A DNA stretch of 64,000 nt from Tigriopus japonicus (lineage: Eukaryota > Arthropoda > Copepoda > Harpacticoida > Harpacticidae): contig JAAGOF010000288.1 of assembly GCA_010645155.1 (NCBI GenBank), positions 563,328 through 627,327 on the forward strand, read 5' to 3'. The translations under genes and the position numbers were made by a program. Positions 43,289 to 54,275 of this stretch are shown in pieces; the stretch's first letter is position 1, and each line of letters begins with the position of its first letter. A model generated the notes under the pieces. It was given only the letters and a program-made list of their open reading frames with translations, made no database searches and was not told the DNA's origin.

Positions 43289-46200
43289 TTATAAATCTCC
43301 CACATCCCGCTTTTTCTTGGAAGCAGGTGCTGGTGGTCGTGTAGTGTCAATATGTACATTGGCCCTGATTCTTTCAGGCAACTCATAGTAAATTGTCTCT
43401 GGCACGTGGTCATTGCAACGGTATACCAAATCTGACCAAATGATCATCTCTTGGGAGAAACAAAACACACCAAGTCTCCCACCCTTGAGTGAACCATCAA
43501 AAACATTGCCAGAATCTGCGACCATGTTCTCGCCCTCAAAGATGCGCAATCGGATGAGGCCAATCTTTGGACGATGGAGGAGCAACCAACGATAGGCCAC
43601 CTTCTCTCGCCATCCAACGTTTCTTGGATCTTTCCATAGCAATTTGACTTGTTTGTCGGTGTCTCCGGTGTGCCACATGGCATTCCTCATCATCTGCCCA
43701 GGACCAGTCTCAGATTGAACTAACTTTAGCTGGATTCCAGGTTCTGCTACCGCTCTGAAAGGTGTTGCCTGCCAATACGTTTGGGTATTCTTTTTCCACA
43801 TGACTGTATAGAATTGGTTGTTGTCCTGAAAACCATGGAAATTGGGGATTAGTGTGATGTTTCTAAGTATCATTATTTTTGCAAGTAGTTACCTGATAAG
43901 AGAAAATGAATCCAACGTAATCGTCATCAATCTCAGTATCAACAAAGAAGGTTCCTTCGAAGTCAACCCCACCAAAGCGATGGAATCCAACAGCAAGTCC
44001 AGGATCAGAGTTCATGGTCTGAACAATTTCAGCACCCTTGTTGTAGATGACCCAATTGGGGTCAATTTGAGAATCGCCATGAGGGTCCAAAACCACGGTT
44101 TGATAGGTTCGGAAATCGGTGGCATAAATCTTGGAATTGTTTGGGCAGTTGTCGAGAAAATCCACTGTGCCATCAATGTCTTCATCGTCTTGACAAATGT
44201 CACCCCGTCCGTCACGGTTAGTGTCGATTTGCTGAGGGTTATAGGCTAACCAGCAATTGTCCCTGTTGTTAGGAATGCCATCGTTATCAGCATCAGGGTC
44301 ACATTCATCTCCCATGCCGTCGTCATCAGTGTCCAGTTGATCAGCATTGGGAAGAGTGGGGCAATTGTCAATAGGATCAGGAATACCATCTCTATCAATG
44401 TCGTTATTGGTATCACACACGTTACCAAAGGTGTCTTCGTCATCATCTGCTTGGTCAGGGTTGGGATCATTTGGACAGTTGTCGCAAGCATCACCTAAAC
44501 CGTCGTTATCAGAGTCTCTTTGATCAGAATTGGGCGTTTTGGGACAATTGTCCCTCTCGTTCATTATTCCGTCATTGTCCATGTCGGGATCACAAGCATC
44601 TCCAAGACCGTCATTGTCAGCATCCTCTTGGTCCAAGTTGGGAAGGAAAGGGCAATTGTCACAAGCATCTCCTCGTTTGTCATCTCCATCAGTCTCGGTA
44701 TCAGCTTGATCAGGATTGGCCACTAAAGGACAATTGTCGGGAGTATTTGGGATTCCATCATTGTCAGCATCTTCATCACAAGCATCGCCAATGCCATCCC
44801 CATCAGAGTCTTCTTGACCGGAATTAGGGGTGTCTGGGCAGTTGTCCCGTCTACATTTGATATCTTGACAAGGGAGATCTCGGTCTGGCCATCCATCCAG
44901 ATCTCTATCAGGACCGCAAATTTTACCATCTCCAGCCCATCCAACTTTACATTTACATATATAATATCCCAAGCCTTGGGGCTTTAGACATTCGGCATTT
45001 TCGTCACAAACCGTGCCATCAGGGCAAACCCCTGGTCGATTGGAACATCCTTCATTTTGATTACCCACATACCCTCGGGCACAAGGTCCACAATAATAAG
45101 ATCCATCGGTGTTGACACATTGCGAGTTTTGAACACAATTCCCATTATTCATGGAACACTCATTGATATCGTAACAAACTTGTCGTTGCCTGAAATTACC
45201 ATGTTCGTCAAGCATTGGAACCTGTTACTTGAACAATATCTCGCCATTATTACCTAGAGGCGAAGTCCAATCCAACTCCGGTGAATCCATCACTTCCAGT
45301 ATATCCAGGAGGGCATGGTCCACATCTGAATCCAGGAATCGTATTGTAGCATGTTACCGCTACATCACAAGGATCAGCCAGATCGCACTCATCCAGATCC
45401 GAGCATGAGGTACCATTTCCAGATAATCCAGCAGGACAAGCTCCACATCGGTAATAGGGTGGCCTTTCAATGTTAAAGCACTCTACTCCCTGTTGGTTAA
45501 GTGAGTCGAACAATGATTAATTGGGCTATTTACGTACTGCACTATTCTTACTTGATAACAAGGGGGAGGACGGGCTTGACAAGCATCAGGAAGACAAGTT
45601 TGACCGTCCCCTCGGTAACCTTGCGGACACGGTCCACATCGGAAGTAGGGAGGATCTGCTCTCTCGAAGCATTGGACCCCGGTGTAACAAGGCTGACTAG
45701 AGCATGCGTCTCTTTCACAAAATCGGCCATCTCCAGTGAATCCACTCGGGCAAGGTCCACAGATTGGGCCGTCGGCTGTGTCACGACACATGACTCCTTG
45801 GAAGCATGGCGGTGGAACGTCACTACATTCTGGTCGTTTGATTTGGCAAGCCTTGCATTCTTGAAGAGCCTCTCTTAGCATAGTGGTTTCTCCCTTTTGG
45901 AACTTAATCTCTTCCCTTAGTTTCTTAAGAGCTTCAATGAGCTCTTGCAGGGTGGCAATGAGAATTCGGTCAGCGTCATCAAAATTGAAAATGGGAATGT
46001 CACCTCTTCGATAAGAGTACAAATCATCATTTCCACCTTGTCGTGGTTGTTGAGCTTGCATTCGTTCCACGGGACAGTCCAAATCTTCCAAGATATCTTC
46101 AATTATCACCTTCCCATGAACCTATTCAAAGATAAGAACCATTCATGATAAGGGGCCGGGAAGTTTTTGAATTATGCCATTTTCTACCTCAAGGTCCAAG

Positions 46201-46777
46201 TCATCACCATGGTACATTTTGATTTTCGAGTATTTGACCTTTTCCTGCAGTTCTCGAAGAGTGAACGGCATATGGATCCTTCCTTTAGGATCACAACTGA
46301 AGTAGAAGGTGATATCAGAACCAGCTTCTTCTCCTTTTCTTTGGGAGATCTCAATCACCAAATGATCGTCATCCTCATCACCGTCGTTTAAGAGTTTCAT
46401 CTCTGGCACAACAACCTCATCACACCACGTCCCATCCTCATGCTTTAAAGTGATCTTTAAAGCACTTGTGTCTTCCAAAAGGTGGATCTGGAGAAATACG
46501 ATTAGTTTGCATAAAATGACTTCGCACCCTGTACTAGTTTTCATACCTTGAATTGACTGTCAATCTCCGGGAAATTGACGAGCAAGATTGGATCTGGTTG
46601 AACAGAGTTGATGGTTCTTTCCCGGACTCCTTGGAGCACCAAAACGATCGTGTCATGTCTAATGACCCTTTGCAGATTTCTATTCTGTGATCGGCTCTGA
46701 ATGAGGGTCGCTTCCGCCATCACTAAGCAACACACCACGCCCAAAATAGCGCCCAATGTCCGTGCCAAACCCGCCAT
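43289..46777 (-). CDS. Thrombospondin (pentameric COMP/TSP-5-like type)
   Basis: A secreted, calcium-binding matrix glycoprotein. Six exons (46,547-46,777; 46,188-46,487; 45,552-46,121; 45,254-45,489; 43,893-45,189; 43,289-43,825) join to 1,056 residues with all phases closed. Order: signal peptide (about 1-23); N-terminal beta-sandwich-like domain (to about 190); an RGD-containing linker ([11 protein letters not shown], 215-225); an amphipathic coiled coil (about 227-265) ending ECKAC (Cys266, Cys269), the usual interchain disulphides; six EGF-like modules; about eight Asp-rich type 3 repeats (DxDxDGxGDxCD) including KRGDACD; and the C-terminal lectin-like globe. There are no procollagen or properdin-type repeats, which fits subgroup B. 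The tail ends KKKRDVGDL. Confidence 0.97.
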
Positions 46778-48577
46778 TTTACACGTTTATAACAAGCAGG
46801 ATAAATAATAGTTCACACGTCAGACCCTCTCAGAAGAGGGAGGGTAAGAAGTCGAGAATCGCTTGATCACCCTCTCCCTGTTAAACCACCCTCAAGATTG
46901 AGCAGTCCAGAGATGTTGTTCAAGTTTGAAGGACAACCACTTGGGTATTCAACTATTCCTTGCTTGGTTTTGGCACATTGGAGTTTGATTCACAGGAATT
47001 CAACTCATCGCCAACAAAAGTACCTGGACATGTTGTCGGAAATGAGAACCAGGATTGGCGCCAATGGAAAGTTGTCGAAAGCCCAAGTGTGGATGGATGG
47101 AAATTCTTTTGTTTAACGGACAGATGTCTTCGGGAAATGATTTCCAGCGAAGTTTGATCACTACATATGTGGGCGAACTTGTCGCAGAGGGGCTTAAGAT
47201 TTACCCCTCTAGAACAGAGACGGGCCTATGTGAAGCAAGTTATGATCATCTATCTACCCATTGGACGAACGACCAAACCGACCAAGGACTGTGTAGAGAA
47301 AGAAAAATCAGCAAAGAACTTCTTTGCATTCAACCAGAGCACGGTCAGGCCAAGTCCCAGAATCGGCATTCGAATTGATCGAAAATGGAGATACCCCCAC
47401 ACAGGTTTTTGTACTTGCACCATTCATACTTGGGGAATGAGATCTAGTTCTTAACAGTTGTTGGAAACTCAATGGGAGGTTGTCGAATGTCATGTAATTA
47501 TTTTTGTCCATACGTATAATGATTTCCAACAGGTAATGAATATTTATAAAATGTGGCTTTACTTTTTTTAATTCTTCTTTTCAACAAGGGACAAAGAAGG
47601 AGGAAGCATTGACGTTTTTCTTTAACCTTCATTTTTTCATAATGTGGTAAATTACAATTCTCTCTTTTTTTTCAACTCCTTTTTTTAATAATTAACTTCA
47701 TCATTTTTTGTAGGGTTTTAAAATCTCATTCGAAAATTCTACTATCCGATCAGCCAATTAGTGGCTATTTATATTGAAATTCATTAGTTTTTTTTATTTA
47801 GGAAACAAGCAAATTGCAACCGATCAATCACTATTAATTTGTTTTCTAATATATGCTGAATGGTCAAAATCTGAACATTTATCAAATACTTTCGGAACGT
47901 AAAAAATCTTACAAAACAAAAGTAAATAAATCACAAGACCAGCACTTTGGTTTCAATTATTTGCTTCAGAATCTGAAAACTCAAAATTATTCTCACACTT
48001 TCGAGTCTTGTAAAAACTTTCGACATAACATATTTAACGACATAAAGATAAAAGTAACAAAACCAGGATAGCTGATAAACCTCACACTCTAAAACTAAAA
48101 TCTAACCTATGACAAGATATGGATGGTTGTTTGTGCATTTTTGGACCCGATGTCAATCCAAACAAATGTCTTGCTCTCGTTCTAAACCAATCGCAGAATA
48201 AAAACTTGAACAATCACAACGAAGGCGGTTTCATTCCATTCCTTATTTCAGTTTTGAGAAAAATCTTCAAATTTTTCGTCTTTGAAAAAAACCCGGATAA
48301 TTGGTTTCTAAAGATATTGACATCAAAGAAATTGTACCTCAATGAATTTTACAGTATTTATGGATGTGTTTTAAAATTTAATCAGTGCATTGTGAGAGGG
48401 AACGAATCAGGTTTTGAAGGTATAGGAGCACCCACTCAGAAATCCCTCAGCTTTGTTCATTACGAATGGTTTTGCAGCTGCTCATGAACTTGTCAGAATA
48501 ACACAAACAGGGTAAGTTTCAGCCTTTTATTTCATTTTAACTTAACTTATTAGAATCACAAACCTCTTTTAGGAAAT
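46778..48577. other. Divergent intergenic region between TSP and mini-TSP genes
   Basis: 1.8 kb between the start codons of the minus-strand thrombospondin and the plus-strand small secreted gene. The first part (46,778-47,450) is less AT-rich and is likely the thrombospondin promoter and leader. Frames in 46.9-47.5 kb overlap one another and have no motif. A shared regulatory region is possible. Confidence 0.45.
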
Positions 48578-48972
48578 ATGATTCGAAAGAGATCCCTACA
48601 AATCTTTTTGCTCATTGTAATTGTTTGCTTGGATTCGATTACTGGCCAAAGAAGACGGCAGAATCCAAATGGAGTTCAAGAAGTAGGTACTAAATTCAAC
48701 AACTTAAGTGTTATAAGTAAAATCTTATGTTTTCTTTTCAGCCTCCAAATAACAAGTTTTTATCCGATCGCCGGAATATTGGTGCAGATTTTCCGTATCG
48801 CCGAGGAGACACTCCCATCTTCAATTTTGATGTCGGAGATGAGCCTTTTCTTGATACCATTCCCAATCTAGTCAAAGGTCTTCATCAGATGGCCAAAGTT
48901 GTGGCCGATCAAAGACAACTCACGCAGGCTTTTGGCCGAGCATTCTCTGAATGTCAAGATTGTGCGCCATAA
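48578..48972 (+). CDS. Small secreted protein: free thrombospondin coiled-coil segment
   Basis: Two phase-0 exons (48,578-48,682, donor GAA/GTAGGT; 48,742-48,972, acceptor TTTTCTTTTCAG) encode 111 residues. Residues 1-23 form a signal peptide (basic start, then FLLIVIVCLDSITGQ). Residues 55-65 read RRGDTPIFNFD, against [11 protein letters not shown] in the neighbouring thrombospondin. The protein ends SECQDCAP (Cys106, Cys109), against QECKAC there. From the first Arg to the first Cys is 51 residues in both, with about 20 identities over 55 aligned positions and a helical, amphipathic middle. EGF, type 3 and C-terminal domains are absent. I infer a secreted oligomerisation module that could form disulphide-linked bundles alone or with thrombospondin. 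Confidence 0.82.
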
Positions 48973-49334
48973 GAAGTGAGGAATAAAATATTATCCAAAA
49001 CTTGATTCAGCTTGATTGTTAATTCAAGCTGGCCAGAGGGCAAATATTTTGGTGTTTTATGCAATCATATTGCTGTTCAAGGGAGGCTTAATTTTCATTT
49101 CTTTAGGGTGTGATTTGTGTTGCTTTTCCAAAAAAAAGTATAAAATCAATTTTGCTTATTAAAGGGGAAAAAATATTTATGTTTCCCAGAAACCTTAAAA
49201 GTCCGGCGTCTATTAATTGTGAAATGTTTTTGGTACCCCTAAATTTAATTGCATTGTGATATGATGATATGATATGACATAATAAATCGATTCCAGGGCG
49301 TTCACTTTGTCAAATGTAATTTAATCATAAAAAC
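48973..49334. other. 3' flank of small secreted gene
   Basis: A polyadenylation-like AATAAA lies within GAGGAATAAAATATT just after the stop codon (48,982-48,987). No further gene. Confidence 0.6.
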
Positions 49335-49642
49335 TACTGATGTGTTTCGAGTTGGATTTTCGGCACAGTTTTGCCATTTTGGTTTTTAGGGTCAAAAATT
49401 TGACCACAAGTAAACTTTTCAACGTGCAATTGACCTTATCTGCCATAAAATATGGAAGCACTGCCAACTCGAAATCCATTCTTTATAACTACCGCTGTAA
49501 CTCGAGATCGAACTAGTTCGAGTGTTGCCAAATTGGTCCCTGTTTAGGTCTTTTCAAAAAGCTCAATACAACCTGCCCTTTTTAACAGCGATAAACTTCC
49601 GAGTCAAAAATGGCAGCACACCCAGTTCGAAACACATCACTA
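49335..49642. mobile_element. hAT MITE (TAGTGATGTGTTTCGA ends)
   Basis: A 308-bp element with ends TACTGATGTGTTTCGAGTTGG and CCAGTTCGAAACACATCACTA (inverted). The flanks ATAAAAAC and ATGTAAAC agree at 6 of 8 bases. The ends belong with those at 3,076 and 51,451. No coding sequence. Confidence 0.72.
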
Positions 49643-51450
49643 ATGTAAACGCGACACAGAAAAATCAGTTATTCGCTTAGATAACGTTTGGACAAATATC
49701 CGCGCCTTTTTAGTCTCCAAATTTATTTTAGATAAATATAGTCTTTTCTTCAAATTCCTCTTACAAAGACAATTTTTGCTCGACTGACAAAAAAAGTAAG
49801 TTTGTTGTAGAAAACTCAGTCGGAAAAATTCAAGCGAAATGGAAGTAAATCATTTTTAGGACAAGAGATGACATTCCAAGCTATAATATTTAAGCGCAGG
49901 AAGTTCTATCTAATAACCAAATCATGGGTATTCTTTAAAGTCCTTTCATAACTCAAAATGTAAAATTGCAGTCAGCCGAGGTAAGAGGGCTTTCCAAAGT
50001 ACAGTCAGACATATTTTGTAGTCGTAATTCTGTGACGAATGCACCTTTTGGGTTGTTAAAAAATGATCAAGTGACTATTCTTTGAATGTGATCATCAACT
50101 TTATTGCTCTTTTCACAGTTGCTTGAGGTATATTCGGCGACCCCACCAATGAGCAAAGGCATGCCATTATATGTTTTTATATAAAAAGGCACGGTGAGCA
50201 ATTACAAAATCTTAAAAGTTTTCATGAATGACTTTTTAGCTTCCGAAATGTCAGGTTTAGGTATTCAACTCCTTCCCAACAACGGCGAATTCGTATTCGT
50301 CCAAGGCCACCGAACATTTCTCAAAAAAATTGAAAATTTGAAAAAGATTTGAAAAATATCTACAAATAAAAGTTTAAAGACAACAATTGGTAATTCTTTA
50401 AAAATGAGCTACAAACGTTTTGCTAAATGTTATTGGGGCATGGAACCCCCAACTTTTTACCAATTTATCTAACAATTTAACATTATTACAAGACTTTTTC
50501 GACATGAATGACTAAGTTTGTTAAAGAAGGGACGATTTTATTGTTTATACATTAATCCAAAAAAGCAAACTTGTAAACTTGCAAGCTTTTTGTTCAATAA
50601 CCCTCGAGCACTTCAACATTCTAGACATCGATAAAATCTAACATTGGGATCCTAACATTGTATTCGTTTTTTTACGGATTTTTACCCGATGCCAAGAATG
50701 AATTTCCATGCAAAAATTATGGCACCACCGGTGCCACCCAAGAGGGTTCAGTCATTTTGATAAAAACATTTTTCGCTGAGAGAGCTCGATTTTTCTTGTT
50801 AGAATGGAGTCTTTTCCATTTGAGCCTTGATCATAAGGATAAGGATGATAAATTTTCATCCATGATGATTGGTGATAATAAAAGGAGGAGCACAAAATTA
50901 TAAAAACAGCATAAGTTTTTCATTCCAAGAAGACACGCTCTTAAATGTCATGGGACTGAAAAGATGTGGCCATGATGACTCGAATTCGTGGACAAAATAA
51001 TATTGCATTAAGTAAACTGCGTTAGTAAAGGTCAAATAAAAGATTCTCAACATCTAAAAAAGACGGAAAGCGACGCGTGATAAAAATAAAACCATACCAT
51101 TTTTTAAATGGAGCCAAAATATATGTGTTTAACTTTTTGAACAATCAAATTTCTGTATATTTCTGTTTGTACAGTTTTGCCCAAACAAAATAAATTAAAG
51201 GTTCTCCAAAAACTAACATGGACGCATTTATTTGAACTTTTATGCCCATCTAAGGGTGCAGTTACATAACACGTTTTGTAGACGAATTTCGACATCAAAG
51301 ATGTGTAACCTTGCAACTTCTTGTGAAGAGTGAAGAGCTCCTGACTGACAAGTCAACTGAAAAATTGCATCTGTGACTTCGAAGTTTGACTCAAATTCCA
51401 ATATAAAACGTATCGTGTAACTGTACCGTAAGACAAAGTCGTCCTTATAC
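49643..51450. other. Intergenic, no gene recognised
   Basis: AT-rich. The short frames at 50,658-50,903 (plus) and 51,104-51,316 (minus) have no signal peptide or family motif. Confidence 0.5.
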
Positions 51451-51765
51451 TAGTGATGGACCGAATGAGCTTTTGGCCAAAATTTCGGTTTGAAATGGAC
51501 CGAAACCAAAAGCAGACATGCACTTTAAAGAATGGAGCTTGGAATTAAAGTCGAAGATATTTTTTGCGCTGAAACCTCTGAAACTCAAATTTTCACATTT
51601 ATTTTTAAATTTACAATTACCCAACGTAGCACACATGATTTATTTAAATTTCAAAGGGACTTTCGCATGCAAATGATTTTTTTGGTAGCTGCTTTCGGTT
51701 ACAGTTAAACCCTTTTTCGGCCGAAATCTTTGGTTTAAGTTAAGAGCCGTTTCGGTCCATCACTA
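51451..51765. mobile_element. hAT-like MITE (TAGTGATGGACCGAA ends)
   Basis: A 315-bp segment from TAGTGATGGACCGAA to TTTCGGTCCATCACTA. The flanks do not show a clear duplication. A partial relative of one end occurs at 53,572 (TAGTGATGGATCGAAAGCGC). It lies immediately 3' of the minus-strand mucin gene. Confidence 0.65.
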
Positions 51766-51776
51766 TTTTTCCCCCC

Positions 51777-52837
51777 TTAAGCTTTTAAAACAGGGTTGGA
51801 TGTAGGAGTTTTTCCAACCATCCCAAACGAATCCAAAGCTGCAATTTGACCAACAGTAGGCGTTCCTGGACCAGAAATATTACTAGGACCTTCAGATATC
51901 AAAGGATTGTTACTAGGTGTTCCAACAAAGGTGGTTGGGGATCCAATTGCCTTAGTAGTTGTGAATTCAATTGCATTGGTGGTTGGCGATCCAACGGATA
52001 TGTTAGTTTGGGATCCAATAGTTGTCGTTGTTGGAGATCCGATTGGGTTCGTAGTTACGGAATCGTTTGCCATGGTTGTTGGAGATCCAATTGGTTGTAT
52101 GGTTGTTGGGGATCCAATAGTTGAATTCAAAGTCTGAGGGTTCTTTGTCGGGGTTACCGTATTTTCGGTTTGTGTACCTTTAAAACATCAAATTTATATA
52201 GGAGATCGACTACAACTAAAAACAATGGTATACTCACTCTTGGTGCTGGTTATTATGGTCGTGTTTGATAAAATGGTAGATGAAGGAACACTAAAACTAG
52301 TACTGTTGGTAGCTTTTGTGGAACTTATAGTTGACATTGTCGTATTTAAAGGAGTCATCATTGTTGAAGAAGTTGAGTCTAAAAAAGATAAAATATACCT
52401 GAATTAAGTTAGAACGGAGGCTTAGTAGCAAGATTTAAGCACCAGATGTCGACGAATTCATGGTTAATGTTGTGGAACTCGAAAGTGTTGTTGAAGAACT
52501 TGTAGAACTTGAACCAAATGTTCTAGAGCTTGAACTTGGATTTGAGGATGTTGATGGGATATCATTTGTTGTTGTACTCATGCTACTCAGAAATGTTGAT
52601 GTGGACACCATAGTGCGGCAATAACAAATCTCAACGGATGAAGTAATCACTTGAATAACGAATCCTGGAGCCTATTTGAGGTTCAGTAGGTTATTGGAAT
52701 AACATTTTAATGCATTTTTTTACCGTTTGGTTCCGGAACAGTTCGATTTTCTCCTCATCTTCCAGAGACGATTGACTTTTGGCAAAAGGTTTGATAAGTA
52801 TAATGAGCCCTATTATCAACTGAGCTTGGCAAACCAT
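51777..52837 (-). CDS. CYCR-mucin family member 1, secreted Ser/Thr-rich protein
   Basis: Four exons (52,724-52,837; 52,443-52,671; 52,238-52,378; 51,777-52,177) join in phase to 294 residues. Exon 1 is a signal peptide (hydrophobic LIIGLIILI core) followed by DEEKIELFRNQT. Exon 2 starts APGFVIQ, contains EICYCR, and goes on into Ser/Thr-rich sequence. Exon 3 is Ser/Thr/Met-rich. Exon 4 has spaced IGSPTT/VGSPTT repeats and a less repetitive end (GPGTPTVGQIAALDSFGMVG). The dense Ser/Thr/Pro indicates heavy O-glycosylation. The donor after exon 2 (CTG/GTGCTT) is weak, but the exon phases agree; without it the protein stops 76 codons into exon 2. Family unknown to me. Confidence 0.68.
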
Positions 52838-54143
52838 GATTGAACGAACTGACACCTATTTTTCAAGGAGAATTCATTTTATGGCTTTTCGACAAGTGTT
52901 CAATAAAAGAAATATTGCTGATTCATGCCTTCAGAAATCTTTTTTAGTACAATCAAGCCTGGATGCATAAATATTGCCCGTCTGAAAGAACATTACTCTT
53001 ACGTTTAGAGTTATGCTCATGCTCAAAGATGTTTTGTACTTTTTGGTTATTGGTTGAAGTTAGGGAAAAATGATTCTTAATTCAGATTAATTTCATTCTT
53101 TTAGAAAACCATCTTTTTCGTTCCTAACAAAGCTATCAAAATTACAAAATGGGTGGAATTACTTACTCTCTCGATGTATAACTTTTTAAATTTCTTATTC
53201 ATACTCATGCGGTAGTGGACGTGGTGTCGTGGTACTAGTGAACTGTGAGAAAAAGTACAATAATAAAGTGCGCCATCTAGTGGTTCATATGATGCAAAAA
53301 TTCCATTACTTACATCGATTTGCAGATAACAACAATCTTAAATTAGTTTTGGATAAATCAAGCTCCACAAATTTTGATGGAGGGAATCCAAATGGAATTG
53401 AAAATGCTATCAGCTGAATCATGGCATGGATAATAAAAAAACCTTTTTGAATCTGCAGGCAGTTCACGTCAATCTTGAAGGGAATTTATCTAATATCTCA
53501 GGCAAAAACTAATTCAGGTCTGTTTTCAATCGCCAATCATCATTTTAGGCTCCTAAGTTTTGCAAAAGTAGTGATGGATCGAAAGCGCTCTTAAACGAAA
53601 GCGAAAGTTTCATCCGAAACAGGGCTTAATCGAAAACTAACACAAGATTTGTAAACAATTAGATTATTGCAGCTAAAATAGTTCCAAGGATCTCACGCAA
53701 ATTTCTTGGAGGTGCTACTTCCAATTCTAGTATTTTTGTCTTGCAGCGCCATCATTCGTACTCTTTGAAAGCTTTGAAAGAGATTCTGAAAAATCATAAC
53801 AGAGAAATAAGTTTGTTTTGAGAAAATGGCATGCACAAATTATTGTTATTTATTTTCAGTTTGTCGGAAATGTTTGCAAAAGCTTTAAGAAAATGTTTGT
53901 ATGGTTTGACTTAACACCAATAAAATAAGAGATGAAAGAGATTTTGGAGGTCAAACATGAAAGTTTTCGTTGTTATCCTTGGATTTGAAAAGCACAAGAC
54001 GCTTGCTGGTTTATTTCAAAAAAATTGCAGTGAGATACATGTGTGGTTAAAAAGTAAAACAAAGTTTTTTGATTGAAAAAAGTTAAATCTATCAAAAAGG
54101 GTAAAAAAAGTAAAAACATATTTTGTACTTCTTTATCCTTGCT
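52838..54143. other. Divergent region between mucin genes 1 and 2
   Basis: 1.4 kb separates the start codons of the two divergently transcribed mucin-like genes. A partial TAGTGATGGATCGAAAGC repeat end is at 53,572. No exon recognised. Confidence 0.5.
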
Positions 54144-54159
54144 CTACTTATCACCATGA

Positions 54160-54275
54160 CCGTTGCGATTTGGGCATATTTAGAACCATGAGCATGCAAA
54201 TTTTCTCACCATTTGCACTTGTTCATAAGTAATAAATTGATAAATAAGTAAAGTTTGCAAGCATTCACTCCCACC
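54160..54275 (+). promoter_or_regulatory. Conserved upstream block of mucin gene 2
   Basis: The 116 bp before the ATG align with 62,890-63,002 before the third mucin gene: TTTAGAACCATGAGCATGC, CACTTGTTCATAAGTAATA and TTGATAAATAAGTAAA recur with small changes. The conservation may mark the core promoter and 5' leader, or simply reflect recent gene duplication. A TATA-like TTGATAAATAAG lies about 40 bp before the ATG. Confidence 0.55.

Noticed and set aside
44471..44827. 118-codon plus-strand His/Cys-rich frame
   Set aside because: It is antisense to the Asp/Cys-rich type 3 repeats of the thrombospondin exon. The composition follows from that.
46898..47454. Overlapping frames of 65-107 codons upstream of thrombospondin
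   Set aside because: Four frames overlap each other, none with a motif. The region fits a promoter and leader better.
48119..48487. 122-codon plus-strand frame before the small secreted gene
   Set aside because: Mixed composition, no signal peptide, no motif and no clear splice into the downstream exons.
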